The translations under genes and the position numbers were made by a program. Source: a virus. Taken from it: a stretch of DNA of 22,117 nucleotides. Below the pieces are notes generated by a model. The model ran no database searches. It was not told where the DNA came from and saw only the letters and a list, made by a program, of their open reading frames with translations. Location of the stretch: positions 1 through 22,117 of IMG/VR virus record IMGVR_UViG_3300049216_000582; one strand, written 5' to 3'. Positions 1 through 7,870 of the stretch are shown here, piece after piece; positions within the stretch are counted from its first letter, which is position 1; the number at the start of each line of letters is the position of its first letter.

Positions 1-2523
1 TCAAAGAACGCCGCCTATCCCGTAAAAAACCGCCTGATTGCGGCGAATGGCGTCGATCTGCGCTGGCGACAAAGTCTGCCTGGCGATCACCACTTCGCAA
101 ATATCGCCCGGCCAGCCGAAGCCGCCCGCCGCGTTATTTCCGATAACCAGATTGTTCAAGTCGCTAATAGTTCCCGAAGGCTGCGTTGCGCTCTGATACA
201 CAGCCGAAGCGCCGTTTACGCCGAGAGCGGGAACATTCGACAAAGACGCATAGCTTAGGGCGACGTCAATTATCTGGCCGCCGCTCGACGGCATAGGCGT
301 TGACGAAACCCACGCTCCGTTGACGCCGGTGGCGTCGAGCGTGAACTGGGGATATCCAAAGCCGAGCGTATAGGCGCCCGATATCTCCCAACCCGCGCCG
401 CCGGACAGCTTGGACACAAGGCGCATGGCGTTGGTGATTGTCGCCGTTCTGTTCGTGACCGCAGATACGAAGCCGCCCGACGCGAACACGCCGTTGATGG
501 ACGTATTGCTATTGATGGTCAGGGAAGCACTGCCGCCGTTTCCCCAGGTCCCGCAGACCGCGTAATTTAGCCCCGATCCCTCGATCGCCAGCGCCGGCTG
601 TGTCGAAGCGTTGCTGTTATGCGCGGAGTTGCCGTTGCCGGTTTGGTCGTATTCGGTCGCGATGAAACAAGAGGTGTTGGCGCAAAACGTCGTGAGCGCC
701 GATTTGTCGATCACCCCTGCCGGATTGGGATAGAAGTCAACGGCCGTAGAATCGCTCGAGCGTCGAATGTTGCAGAGCGGGCCGTTGTAAGCGAACGACA
801 ACCGGCGCGCGCACGAGTAGGCGCCCGAGACTCCCGCCGTCGAACTCAGAAAGTCGATCGGGGCGCCCCCATTCATCGGAACGCCGCCGGCGAGGCCGGA
901 CACCAGCGCGGAACCCGGCGCATTGTATTCCCAGGGATACTGCAGGTTGACGGCGCCGTCCAAATTCCACTGAGCCGCGGAGCCAATTCCGAAAAGGGGG
1001 ACGTTGAATGCGGCATGGGCGACAGCAATATTCGCACTGTGCGCGGTGACCGACGTGATTCCAGAATCGACCCCGAGGATGCCGGTATTCGTGGTGTTCA
1101 GCTCATCAAATACCGTAAGGCCGCTTACGTTGGGCGTGGGATTGGGCCCGGTGACTTGTACATCGTAGGTCGCTGCCGACGACTCGCACTCTATCTCGAG
1201 AGTCTCGCCTATGTTGTGCGAGGAATTGGTGGCGTTGTTGTCAAATAGCGAAACACACGGCCCCGTCGCCAGTTGGGCGATATATAGGTGAATTGTCCGC
1301 AAGCCCTCGACGGAGGCGATCCACAGCGGCGTACCTTTATATGTGCTGCCGTAATATCGAAGAGAACCTCCGATTATGTTGTTTTCAGTGAACGTATAGT
1401 AGGTGTCAGCGGGCCAAGTGACGGACTGGAAAGAGGACGAGACGCCCCAATGATTTTGACCATCCATAACCATTGCGAACTGGCCGATATTCGTCACGGG
1501 TACGCTGAACCCTGAGCCAGAACCCCCGAGCGCAGCGGCAGACGCTGTCAAAATATCCCCAATGGCGTATTGCTTGCCCTGGTTGGTCACAGTGACGCTC
1601 GTGATGACGCCTCCGGCGACGACGATATTGGCGATCGCCCCAAAACCTGTTGCAGAACCCGTCAAGGCGACTCCGGAATAAGTTCCGCTGATATAACCGC
1701 TTCCGCCTGAAATGGCGCCGAGCGAACCGACGACCCCGAGATTGGCCCCATTGTTTCGAACGATCGGCGAGTAGTAGGTGGTCGATTCCGACGCCGCCGA
1801 ATAGAGACCCGCGAATGTGAAGGCTCCTGTGATTTCGAGCCCGTAATGGGTGTGAATGCAACAGGCGACAGTTGCCGGAGAGACGTTCCCCTCTTGTAAG
1901 CCGATCATTGGCGGCGAGCTCGCCGAGCCGACGATGGTGACCTTGTTGAACTGAATATTGAGCGAGCCCAGAGCATCGAGACAAATGTTCCCGGAGCCGG
2001 AACAAACCAGCGACAGGTCTTCAATCAATAATCGCGCGCCGCCGCCAAAGCGGGTGAAGCCGGTGGCGTTGATCTGAGTTACGGCGCAAGCGATTGCGGC
2101 CGTGGAATAGCCGCCCACAATCCGCACGGGTTGATTGGCCGCATACGCCGTCGAACTGCGCGCCGCAGCGAGCGCCGCGTTCAAGTTGGCGGTATCGCTG
2201 GCGGTGGAACCCGAGCAGCCGCCGTAGTCGGCAACATTGATCACCGCCTCGGGCGTGGTCGCAAGCGATCCCGTTGGCGATACGCCGCCGACGCCCCCCG
2301 TGCCGCCTTCAGACGGAGGGAGCACTGTGGTCAAGCCGGACAACGACGTTATATCGCTATTCGCCCCAGACGCGGAAGCGCCCAAATTTGCGCGGGCGGC
2401 GGCGGCATTGTTGGCCCCGGTTCCACCGCCCTCAACCTTCAGGACAGGAGGGGCGGTTTGGCCTTGCGCCGGAATGGCCGACAACGCCAAGAAGATGGCT
2501 AAGAGGAGAGCCTTGTGCGTCAT
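1..2523 (-). CDS. Phage tail fibre / spike-like protein, composite (840 aa)
   Basis: Probable receptor-binding fibre at the end of the tail operon. Residues 1-22 look like a Sec signal peptide (MTHKALLLAIFLALSAIPAQ), odd for a virion protein. Residues 30-80 carry the GGTGA..A.RANLGAS and SDITSLSGL motifs common in tail fibres. Residues 94-200 resemble the start of a pectate-lyase-like beta-helix (INVADYG). Residues 268-346 hold a GGSGY.SGTYSGV..TG / YAIGDIL module typical of phage fibres. Residues 563-655 resemble the alpha-L-arabinofuranosidase-B-like module (GAYS.RRLS, RRSSD, EYDQTGNG), and 656-832 look like a LamG/concanavalin-type sandwich ending in LSPAQIDAIRRNQ. Its ATG overlaps the upstream stop (ATGA), implying coupled translation. 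The fibre role is inferred from modules and position. No catalytic activity is claimed. Confidence 0.8.
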   Translation of the reverse strand: MTHKALLLAIFLALSAIPAQGQTAPPVLKVEGGGTGANNAAAARANLGASASGANSDITSLSGLTTVLPPSEGGTGGVGGVSPTGSLATTPEAVINVADYGGCSGSTASDTANLNAALAAARSSTAYAANQPVRIVGGYSTAAIACAVTQINATGFTRFGGGARLLIEDLSLVCSGSGNICLDALGSLNIQFNKVTIVGSASSPPMIGLQEGNVSPATVACCIHTHYGLEITGAFTFAGLYSAASESTTYYSPIVRNNGANLGVVGSLGAISGGSGYISGTYSGVALTGSATGFGAIANIVVAGGVITSVTVTNQGKQYAIGDILTASAAALGGSGSGFSVPVTNIGQFAMVMDGQNHWGVSSSFQSVTWPADTYYTFTENNIIGGSLRYYGSTYKGTPLWIASVEGLRTIHLYIAQLATGPCVSLFDNNATNSSHNIGETLEIECESSAATYDVQVTGPNPTPNVSGLTVFDELNTTNTGILGVDSGITSVTAHSANIAVAHAAFNVPLFGIGSAAQWNLDGAVNLQYPWEYNAPGSALVSGLAGGVPMNGGAPIDFLSSTAGVSGAYSCARRLSFAYNGPLCNIRRSSDSTAVDFYPNPAGVIDKSALTTFCANTSCFIATEYDQTGNGNSAHNSNASTQPALAIEGSGLNYAVCGTWGNGGSASLTINSNTSINGVFASGGFVSAVTNRTATITNAMRLVSKLSGGAGWEISGAYTLGFGYPQFTLDATGVNGAWVSSTPMPSSGGQIIDVALSYASLSNVPALGVNGASAVYQSATQPSGTISDLNNLVIGNNAAGGFGWPGDICEVVIARQTLSPAQIDAIRRNQAVFYGIGGVL

Positions 2524-3128
2524 TGGGCGACCACCACGAATCCCGAACTGTTGATGAACGGCTGTCCAGAGGCGACGGGGGCGCCCCCGCCGACCTGCAA
2601 GGGAAGCGTGCCGAAAAGCGCTTGCGTCAAAACCGACAGGTCCGACGAATCCAATCCCGCCAATGCGGACGCCAGCGCTACAGGTTGAAGCGCCTGGAAG
2701 GCCGCAGCTAGAGCAGCTGGAACGAGCGCGGCCACGGAGAGCGATAAATTGTCAGGAGCTACGATGAGCGTGACGCTCGTGACCTGGGGGGCGCCGATGG
2801 CGAGGGTGGAGGACGCAAAGAGATCCCTCGTGTAAGTCCCGTCGTTGGCCGATAACGATATCGGGTATACCCCGGTGGGCCAACTCGCCTTTTGTGCGGC
2901 CAGGACCGTGATGACGAGGAGGTTGTTTGAAGGTCCGGAGACGGCGATCTGGCCATGGGCGGAACTGAGCGCCGCAAATGCGCCGACGCTCAGAGAGAAA
3001 GTCAACCCGGTCAGTGGGACCGGCGTGACGCCGTCGTCCAGATAGTAGGCGATGCTGAGTCGCCAATCCTCGTCCGATTGAACCCCGTCAATCACCTGGA
3101 CGAGCGGCAAGAGAGTTAGCGTTGACAT
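2520..3128 (-). CDS. Phage tail/baseplate-like structural protein, Ig-like N-terminus (202 aa)
   Basis: I cannot assign a firm family. Residues 1-125 read as a beta-rich domain (VQVIDGVQSDEDWRLSIAYYL, later WPTGVYPISL and RDLFASSTLAIG), like the N-terminal domains of baseplate or fibre-attachment proteins in other phages. Residues 126-175 are Ala/Leu-rich and probably helical. The tail ends INSSGFVVVAQ. The ATG at 3128 has an AGGAAGG purine stretch about 10 bases upstream. The stop overlaps the fibre start by four bases, so the two are probably made together, and this protein may dock or chaperone the fibre. That role is inferred from position only. Confidence 0.6.
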   Translation of the reverse strand: MSTLTLLPLVQVIDGVQSDEDWRLSIAYYLDDGVTPVPLTGLTFSLSVGAFAALSSAHGQIAVSGPSNNLLVITVLAAQKASWPTGVYPISLSANDGTYTRDLFASSTLAIGAPQVTSVTLIVAPDNLSLSVAALVPAALAAAFQALQPVALASALAGLDSSDLSVLTQALFGTLPLQVGGGAPVASGQPFINSSGFVVVAQ

Positions 3129-3291
3129 AGTTTATCGCCCTTCCTAGCGCGCGCGGGTTCGCTACTTCGGTCTGCAAAGCAAATGGGGCGCAGCCAAGCG
3201 ACCATTCGACGGTAAGAGGATCGGAATTGCGCTGCCGGCGACCACTTGTGGTGTCCGGATGGCAATGTGTTGAGTCGACTGGCCAATCGCG

Positions 3292-3534
3292 TCACTTCGA
3301 CGAGGGGCGAGGCGGTTGAGCCGCGCTCGCCGCAATGCGGGATCGCCAACGGACACAGGGACGACCAAGGCGCCCAGAATTTACGACGCCAATGCGCTCC
3401 ACCATGCCCCGGTCGGCAAGACGGCAAAGGGCGACAGATATGTTTCGCCGATTAAGACGGACGACGCGCGATATTTCCGTCGATGTGTCGGCTCCGGCAT
3501 GTAGCGCTTTCAATATCGTGTGGACCTTGTTCAT
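3292..3534 (-). CDS. Small winged-helix DNA-binding regulator (80 aa)
   Basis: A short basic protein. Residues 3-52 read as a winged helix-turn-helix: helix HTILKALHAG, recognition region STEISRVVRLNRRNISVALC, then the wing L.DRGMVERIGVVNSGRLGRP. This is the pattern of MarR/ArsR-like or replication-type wHTH folds. Residues 66-80 are a Pro/Ser-rich tail. I chose the internal ATG at 3534 because the fold starts there; in-frame sequence runs back to 3576 but adds a cysteine/arginine-rich stretch unlike the rest. Shine-Dalgarno is poor. A perfect inverted repeat (CAACTG-N5-CAGTTG) ends 10 bases upstream, so autoregulation is plausible. Finding such a gene between the tape measure and a tail protein is unusual. 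Function inferred. Confidence 0.6.
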   Translation of the reverse strand: MNKVHTILKALHAGADTSTEISRVVRLNRRNISVALCRLADRGMVERIGVVNSGRLGRPCVRWRSRIAASAAQPPRPSSK

Positions 3535-3543
3535 GTCGCAACT

Positions 3544-3560
3544 CAACTGTCGCTCAGTTG
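3544..3560. promoter_or_regulatory. Inverted repeat, candidate operator of the wHTH gene
   Basis: CAACTG-TCGCT-CAGTTG is a perfect 6+6 bp inverted repeat with a 5 bp spacer, 10 bases upstream of the ATG of the winged-helix gene at 3292-3534. Its size and place fit a dimer-binding operator. There is no experimental or conservation support from this window alone. Confidence 0.35.
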
Positions 3561-3654
3561 GCCTGCACGAACGCATGACGTCGCCGCAAGCATACTGCGA
3601 GCGGAATATATGCCGCCAACCGGCGCCGCAGTTCGATCGCGCAATTGTGGAAGA

Positions 3655-4893
3655 TCAGGAGGTGGCGAGGCGCCTTAGTCCGAGGTGAGCGCCCTGACGC
3701 ACGGCTTCGTTAATCGAGCGCAACATCTCGGCCGAGTTGGCGCGCATCCACTGCGATACAGACCCGCCATCGATGGCGTTGACGTGGAAATGCGTGGTCG
3801 GCGATAGCGAGACATTGGCGCCGCCGCGCTCCGAGCGCGGCGCGGAGGCGGTCAGCAAATCGCGGAAGGCGCCGGCTTCAGCCGCGGGCATGACGAGCTC
3901 GTTGTGATGAACAAGCGTGAGCATGTCGGCGGGAACGCTCCACATGCCGATGTCTGCGGAAGCCACGGACCCCGCGGCGCTGGCGACTGTGGCCTGTGCG
4001 GCGGCCGCCGGCCCCGCCGCGAAGGGCCCCATGATGGGCGCGAGAAAGCCAAACACCCCGGCAAAGGCTTCAGCCGCCGAACTCAGAATCGAGCGAAGGA
4101 TCGAGGCGCCTTGCGAAGCCAAAGCCGCCGAGGTTCCGGCCTGCTGCACCGCCGTGCGTGAGGCTGTTTGTGAGGCGGTCGCCGCCGTCTTTGCGGCCTC
4201 GCCGGCGATCCATTGAACCACCATGCGATCGCTCGATTCCAGAAAATCGAGAACCAGGTCAGCCAAAGTCTTCCGAAAAGCGTCGCGCCACGACTCCGTT
4301 CCCGACAGCAGTCCGAGCAACTGCGTATTGAAGGCGCCCGCGACTATGTCGCCAAACTTCAAATAGCTCTGTGTCTGCCCGTCAAGGGCCTCGCGCGTCA
4401 GTTGCGCCAGTTGCTTCTGCTCGGCTCGTTCGGCCTGGGCGATCTGCTGGTCCACCCGCTGGCGGTCCGCCAACGACGCCTGATTCAAGTCACGCTTGCG
4501 GTTGAGAAGATCGAGCTCTAACGCATAGGTCTCCTCGATGGCCTCCCGGGAGGCTTGCAACTTTTGGTCTTCGCTGAGCCGGTGATTGCGCGCATCGTCA
4601 GCGTAAGCGGTCAGTTTGTCCTTCAGGCCCTCCTGCTCCGCTTTGATTTGCCCGGAGATGGCCTCCTGGGCGGCTCGCAGCGACTCCGAGTTCGCAGCGT
4701 CGTCGCTGCTGCGGATCGCCTGTATGGCGCGGGTGTGGGATTCGGAGAGCGCTGCGCCTAGCGCCGCATATTTAGTATTGAGATCCGCGATGGGCGCGGC
4801 AAGGCTGGCAAGCGCTTCCCGCGCCGAGGCGATACCGGCCTCGAAATCGGTCGTCGAAGCGCCGAATGTGACGGTAACGATCGCATCGCTCAT
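3655..4893 (-). CDS. Phage tail tape measure protein, short (412 aa)
   Basis: Sets tail length and occupies the tail lumen. Residues 15-180 are charged, heptad-like helix (KAEQEGLKDKLTAYADDARN, RVDQQIAQAERAEQKQLAQL), expected to be coiled coil. Residues 255-320 are Ala/Gly-rich and hydrophobic, typical of tape measure membrane segments. The C-terminus (HFHVNAIDGGSVSQWM, then NEAVRQGAHLGLR) matches the end seen in many lambda-like tape measures. The ATG at 4893 was chosen because upstream in-frame sequence to 4998 overlaps the T extension and lacks tape-measure character. It sits 34 bases after the GT stop, the canonical order. At 412 residues it is short for a siphovirus, implying a short tail or loss of sequence. 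Confidence 0.8.
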   Translation of the reverse strand: MSDAIVTVTFGASTTDFEAGIASAREALASLAAPIADLNTKYAALGAALSESHTRAIQAIRSSDDAANSESLRAAQEAISGQIKAEQEGLKDKLTAYADDARNHRLSEDQKLQASREAIEETYALELDLLNRKRDLNQASLADRQRVDQQIAQAERAEQKQLAQLTREALDGQTQSYLKFGDIVAGAFNTQLLGLLSGTESWRDAFRKTLADLVLDFLESSDRMVVQWIAGEAAKTAATASQTASRTAVQQAGTSAALASQGASILRSILSSAAEAFAGVFGFLAPIMGPFAAGPAAAAQATVASAAGSVASADIGMWSVPADMLTLVHHNELVMPAAEAGAFRDLLTASAPRSERGGANVSLSPTTHFHVNAIDGGSVSQWMRANSAEMLRSINEAVRQGAHLGLRRLATS

Positions 4894-4927
4894 TTTGAGT
4901 TCCAAATAGGGTTGGTATATTCGATTG

Positions 4928-5493
4928 CTAGAAGAGAGCGGTTTGTAGCTCCGCCACGGACGGTTGACGTTGCGCGGACGGCGCGTCCCGTTCGCCAAAG
5001 CGCAAAGCGGCGGCGAGCAACCAATGCGCGGGCGGTCGACGTCGCCATTCGGCGCGCAGCGCCAGGAAGCGCGGAATGGTCATGCCGTCGAGCGCTTGTT
5101 CCCAAGTCCAACCGGCCGCCGAGACGATCTCGGCAATCAGGGAGTCGAAGTCAATTTTCCCATTTCGGGCGACGCCTCCTTCGTCGCCGGCTGCACGCGA
5201 AGTCCTGCCGCTTGCGCGACCACGGGAAGTATGAGGAAGAGGTCAGCGACCGAAAAGGGCAGGCTCAGGAAGTCGTCGAGACCGAGCGCGGGATCGACGT
5301 AGGCGATCGCCCGCCAGGCGGCGCCGGCAAGGTTGTCGATCTGACTTTCGGTTAACGGAGAAGCGCCCATTTGCAAGGTTTCCGAATACACCTGGAACAG
5401 CGCAGGCTGGATGGATTTTATAATTCGGAACGGCAGATGCGGCAGAGACCAACGGCGGCCGGCCAGTTCGATGATGAACGGTTCGTCGGTCAC
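4928..5493 (-). CDS. Tail assembly chaperone, -1 frameshift fusion product (GT-like, 188 aa)
   Basis: The G-frame reading (113 residues, to Lys of AAA in G GGA AAA at 5155-5161) is continued in the -1 frame from ATT at 5155 to TAG at 4930-4928, adding 75 residues. The extension has clear coding character (DFDSLIAEIVSAAGWTWEQA, then MTIPRFLALRAEWRR and HWLLAAALRF), a tryptophan-rich pattern found in T-type or gp10.1-type chaperones of siphoviruses and gene transfer agents. It has no good start codon or Shine-Dalgarno of its own. In lambda the gpGT fusion recruits the tape measure to tail tube subunits. The position between tail tube and tape measure genes fits that role. The fusion is inferred from sequence and frame, not shown experimentally. 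Confidence 0.7.
5118..5161 (-). promoter_or_regulatory. Programmed -1 frameshift signal: slippery heptamer plus downstream hairpin
   Basis: On the minus strand the heptamer G GGA AAA lies at 5161-5155 in exact X XXY YYZ phase with the G-like frame. The lambda G/T site is the near-identical G GGA AAG. Twenty bases downstream, GCCGAGA-TCG-TCTCGGC (5134-5118) can form a perfect 7 bp stem with a 3-base loop. That spacing is longer than the usual 5-9 bases, so the hairpin's role is uncertain. Confidence 0.7.
5137..5493 (-). CDS. Tail assembly chaperone, G-like (118 aa)
   Basis: Encodes the unshifted product. Its N-terminus (FIIELAGRRWSLPHLPFRI) is a beta-hairpin like those of GTA/siphovirus tail assembly chaperones, followed by helical sequence (WRAIAYVDPALGLDDFLSLP). 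It starts at GTG, which overlaps the tail-protein stop (GTGA). It ends ATG GGA AAA TTG ACT TCG ACT CCC TGA, so the last codons contain the slippery heptamer and most ribosomes should stop eight residues past the start of that segment. It probably binds and protects tape measure or tail tube during assembly. Identification rests on position, start and the frameshift design; primary sequence of this family is poorly conserved. Confidence 0.75.
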   Translation of the reverse strand: MTDEPFIIELAGRRWSLPHLPFRIIKSIQPALFQVYSETLQMGASPLTESQIDNLAGAAWRAIAYVDPALGLDDFLSLPFSVADLFLILPVVAQAAGLRVQPATKEASPEMGKLTSTP

Positions 5494-6224
5494 GCCGCGT
5501 CACCGAAGTTGAGCTGGCAAACTTGACCGGCCGAATTCGCAAAGCATTGGAAGTCGAGTTCCGGCATTACGAAGTCTTCGAGCTTCGTCCCGAATGCGAG
5601 CTTTTCCGCGACGCAGTTGTAGAGAAGCAGAGAGAACTGCTTTCCGGTGGTGGGATCGGCGGCGAACAGGTTTGCCGAGAAGGTTATGGAGGGGCCGATC
5701 GGTTGGGAGACGACTGCGATGTTCTCCCCCGAGCCTGTGACGGTGTAGGTGTAGGAGATCAGCACGGCTGCGCCCGCGTCTCCGGAGCTAAAGGTGTAAA
5801 CACCGGCCGATACCGAATATTGACCGGTCGCGGGCGAGGCGGCGACTGCTTTCAGCGGCAAGCCAGATGATGCGTAGATGACGCCCTGGTCGGAGACGAA
5901 TGTCGCGTGGTATGTCGTCGAGTACGTGAAGGGAGAAGACGCCGGAACCGACGTCGCTTCGCCGAACTGGGTTTGAACGCCGCCTGTGGTTGGGGCCGCG
6001 CCGAAGAACAGAGCGCCGAGCGCCTGCCCGGATATGCGGGCCAGTTTCGCCTTTCCGCTCATCTTGCGCGTGCCGCTGCCGATGGCGACGGGAAAGTTGT
6101 TCTGGCCATATAGGGCCTTGGTTGTGGTTGCGATATTGAGCGTGACTTCCTGGGCCAGGCCGAAGTTAATCGGCGATCCGCCCGATGGCGTGCCGATGAG
6201 CACGCCGGAGCCGAACACATACAT
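5490..6224 (-). CDS. Major tail (tube) protein with inserted Ig-like module (244 aa)
   Basis: Position upstream of the G/GT chaperones, and the fold pattern, indicate the tail tube subunit. The N-terminal half (GSGVLIGTPSGGSPINFG, then RKMSGKAKLARISGQALG) and the C-terminal half (SITFSANLFAADPTTGKQFS through PELDFQCFANSAGQV) would form the tube fold. Between them, residues about 95-165 (DQGVIYASSGLPLKAVA, GQYSVSAGVYTFSSGDAG, ISYTYTV) are an extra beta domain probably displayed on the tail surface. A very similar module occurs in the head-tail adaptor at 12623-13444. GGAG lies six bases before the ATG. The stop overlaps the GTG of the chaperone gene. Confidence 0.8.
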   Translation of the reverse strand: MYVFGSGVLIGTPSGGSPINFGLAQEVTLNIATTTKALYGQNNFPVAIGSGTRKMSGKAKLARISGQALGALFFGAAPTTGGVQTQFGEATSVPASSPFTYSTTYHATFVSDQGVIYASSGLPLKAVAASPATGQYSVSAGVYTFSSGDAGAAVLISYTYTVTGSGENIAVVSQPIGPSITFSANLFAADPTTGKQFSLLLYNCVAEKLAFGTKLEDFVMPELDFQCFANSAGQVCQLNFGDAA

Positions 6225-6436
6225 AGAGATCTCCGGGTTGATGAAGAAGGCGCCGCGTAGCGCGAGCCATGGGGTTAGAACAAAGCAAGAAGGGCGCGGC
6301 GCGCGACGGGGCGTCGGCGCAATGTGGGTGGGGCATAGACTTGGCGCGTTTGGAAGCTAGGGATTTTGATGTTCAGGCGAGCCCAGCGGCGTCGGCGCAA
6401 GTGCCGGCGGCAGGCATCGCGCTCCGTGACAAAGCG
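6225..6436. other. Gap between the portal array and the tail module
   Basis: These 212 bases separate the third portal copy from the tail protein. I see no coding frame of convincing character and no clear terminator. It is the downstream edge of the variable array and may hold debris of lost cassettes. Confidence 0.4.
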
Positions 6437-7366
6437 TCAATAGCGTATGCGCGGATGCAAGACGGCCTCGAGACCGAATCTTTGAGTCCAATTATTGTCC
6501 ACCCGATTCAGCGCCATCTTGACCCAAGCCTTCAGCGGCACGAGTCCTTCCTGCGCGGCTTGCGTCCGCAGCGTCTCCGACGTCGCCCGGTTGACCTGCG
6601 TCACAAACGCCGAGGCCGGCACGGAGAACGCGTAGCAAATGACCCGAGCAAGCCATTCGTCGTACTGATCCTTCAGCGGCGGCTGCCGCGTCTCCGTCAG
6701 CTTGAAATCCGCCGGCATGAACTTGACCATGCGCCGGCGCGCAAGGTTCCCGCTCATCAACGCGTCGAAATAATCCTGAAACTGCCGTATCTGATCGACC
6801 GTCCAATCCCTAGGCAGCGTGGCGAAGGAATCCGGGATCGAGCCGGTGTTGTAATAATCGAGCGTCGCCTGTTCGCGCCGTTGCGCAATGTTGATCGTCA
6901 ACGCGATCTGCTCGACCGGCGAGAGGCCGTAGAGCCGATGCGACCGCACATTGCGCGGCAGATACAGCAGTTCGTCCGAGGCGAAGTCCGCCGCCGGCAC
7001 GCCATGCAACACTTGCTGATAGGCGGGATCGGGAGGCGCCGGCGAGCGTCCGTCCTCGCCGATCAGCGGCTTGATGGTCGCGCCGTCCACCACGTCTAGC
7101 GAATAGAGCGCGCCGGATCGCGCAAAGCGCGGATAGACACACGCCGCGTCGATCACCAGCATGTCCTCGACCAGCATCCGCAACCAGGTCGAAAACCCAT
7201 GCCGGCGGTCAGGGGTCGTCAGAAAATCCCGCACGGCGGCGCTGCGCGCGCCGGCCCCCGGCGCCGCGCCGGTGAGGCGCGGCCGCACCGTCCAGTTGAG
7301 CGCCGCGATCTGATCCTTGCGCGTCTCGATCACCGTGCGCAGCAGCGGCAGCGCGTCGGCGAGCAA
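6437..7366 (-). pseudogene. Third portal copy, truncated at both ends (309 codons)
   Basis: Residues 1-289 correspond to portal residues 79-367 with few changes. The frame opens at a TTG (7366) exactly where homology begins, with no Shine-Dalgarno, 21 bases after the preceding stop and behind an in-frame TGA. Homology stops abruptly after MALNRV, and the last 20 residues (DNNWTQRFGLEAVLHPRIRY) are unrelated to the portal. The C-terminal portal segment, the NPYHDE linker and any toxin tip are missing. No immunity-like gene follows before the tail gene at 6224. It is best read as a remnant of an older displaced cassette that lost its tip. It could still act as a recombination template. A functional short protein cannot be excluded but looks unlikely. 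Confidence 0.7.
6502..7365 (-). repeat. Portal repeat block C (about 0.86 kb)
   Basis: Aligns without gaps to 10579-11442 (constant offset of 4077). It begins at portal codon 79 and ends after codon 367. Both ends are abrupt. Sequence differs from blocks A and B at scattered, mainly synonymous sites, so this is not a recent copy. Confidence 0.85.
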
Positions 7367-7387
7367 AATGAGGAAGGGTCTTCAGCT

Positions 7388-7870
7388 TTAGGCAGACGGT
7401 AGAACCGGCATTAGAGGCGTATCGGAATACGGCACGCCCGCATCTTCGAAGGCTTTCTCGATCGCGGAGATAAATCCGCTGTTTACGCTTGCATCATACT
7501 CGTCGTCGCTTCGGAAGAAGCGCTCGACGATCATCTCCAAAGCCTTCGTTCCGTAAATGAAAACGCCATTCCAAGGCAAGCCGCCTTTACCCATCGCAAA
7601 AGGATCGCATCTCCGCAAATCGTCTAGAAGTTCATCTGTATTTGAATATCGTTCACAATTGATGATCGCTATCAGTTTCGCGGTAAGGCAGCGATAGATT
7701 AAATCCACGGACACCTGCCACTCGCGTGCCGCGGCAGGGCAGGTCGCGCTGTTTGATATTCCCAAAAAATCCTTTCGCCACCGAACCATAAAAGAGCAAG
7801 TCCAATCATCTGCGATCAAGTTTCGAAGATGGGTCTGCAGCCAAAGAGCTCTCCCAGAATCAATGCTCAT
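7388..7870 (-). CDS. Candidate immunity protein for the orphan tip (160 aa, soluble)
   Basis: I do not recognise a named family. The protein has no signal peptide or membrane segment and is mostly helical (TAKLIAIINCERYSNTDELL, then DLRRCDPF and WNGVFIYGTKALEMIVERFF), ending TPLMPVLPSA. The style resembles cytosolic immunity proteins of polymorphic toxin loci, an impression rather than a match. Its ATG overlaps the stop of the orphan portal-toxin frame (ATGA) and has GGGGCGAGG three bases upstream, so it can be translated even if the toxin frame is silent. Base composition is clearly lower in GC than the portal blocks (the 60 bases at 7621-7680 are about 37% G+C). That suggests it arrived as a cassette with the tip. 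Role inferred from position and overlap. Confidence 0.55.
   Translation of the reverse strand: MSIDSGRALWLQTHLRNLIADDWTCSFMVRWRKDFLGISNSATCPAAAREWQVSVDLIYRCLTAKLIAIINCERYSNTDELLDDLRRCDPFAMGKGGLPWNGVFIYGTKALEMIVERFFRSDDEYDASVNSGFISAIEKAFEDAGVPYSDTPLMPVLPSA

Noticed and set aside
4890-5111. 73-codon frame between the chaperone and the tape measure
   Set aside because: It is in a different frame from the well-supported T extension (5155-4928) and gives an Arg/Ala-rich product without recognisable character.
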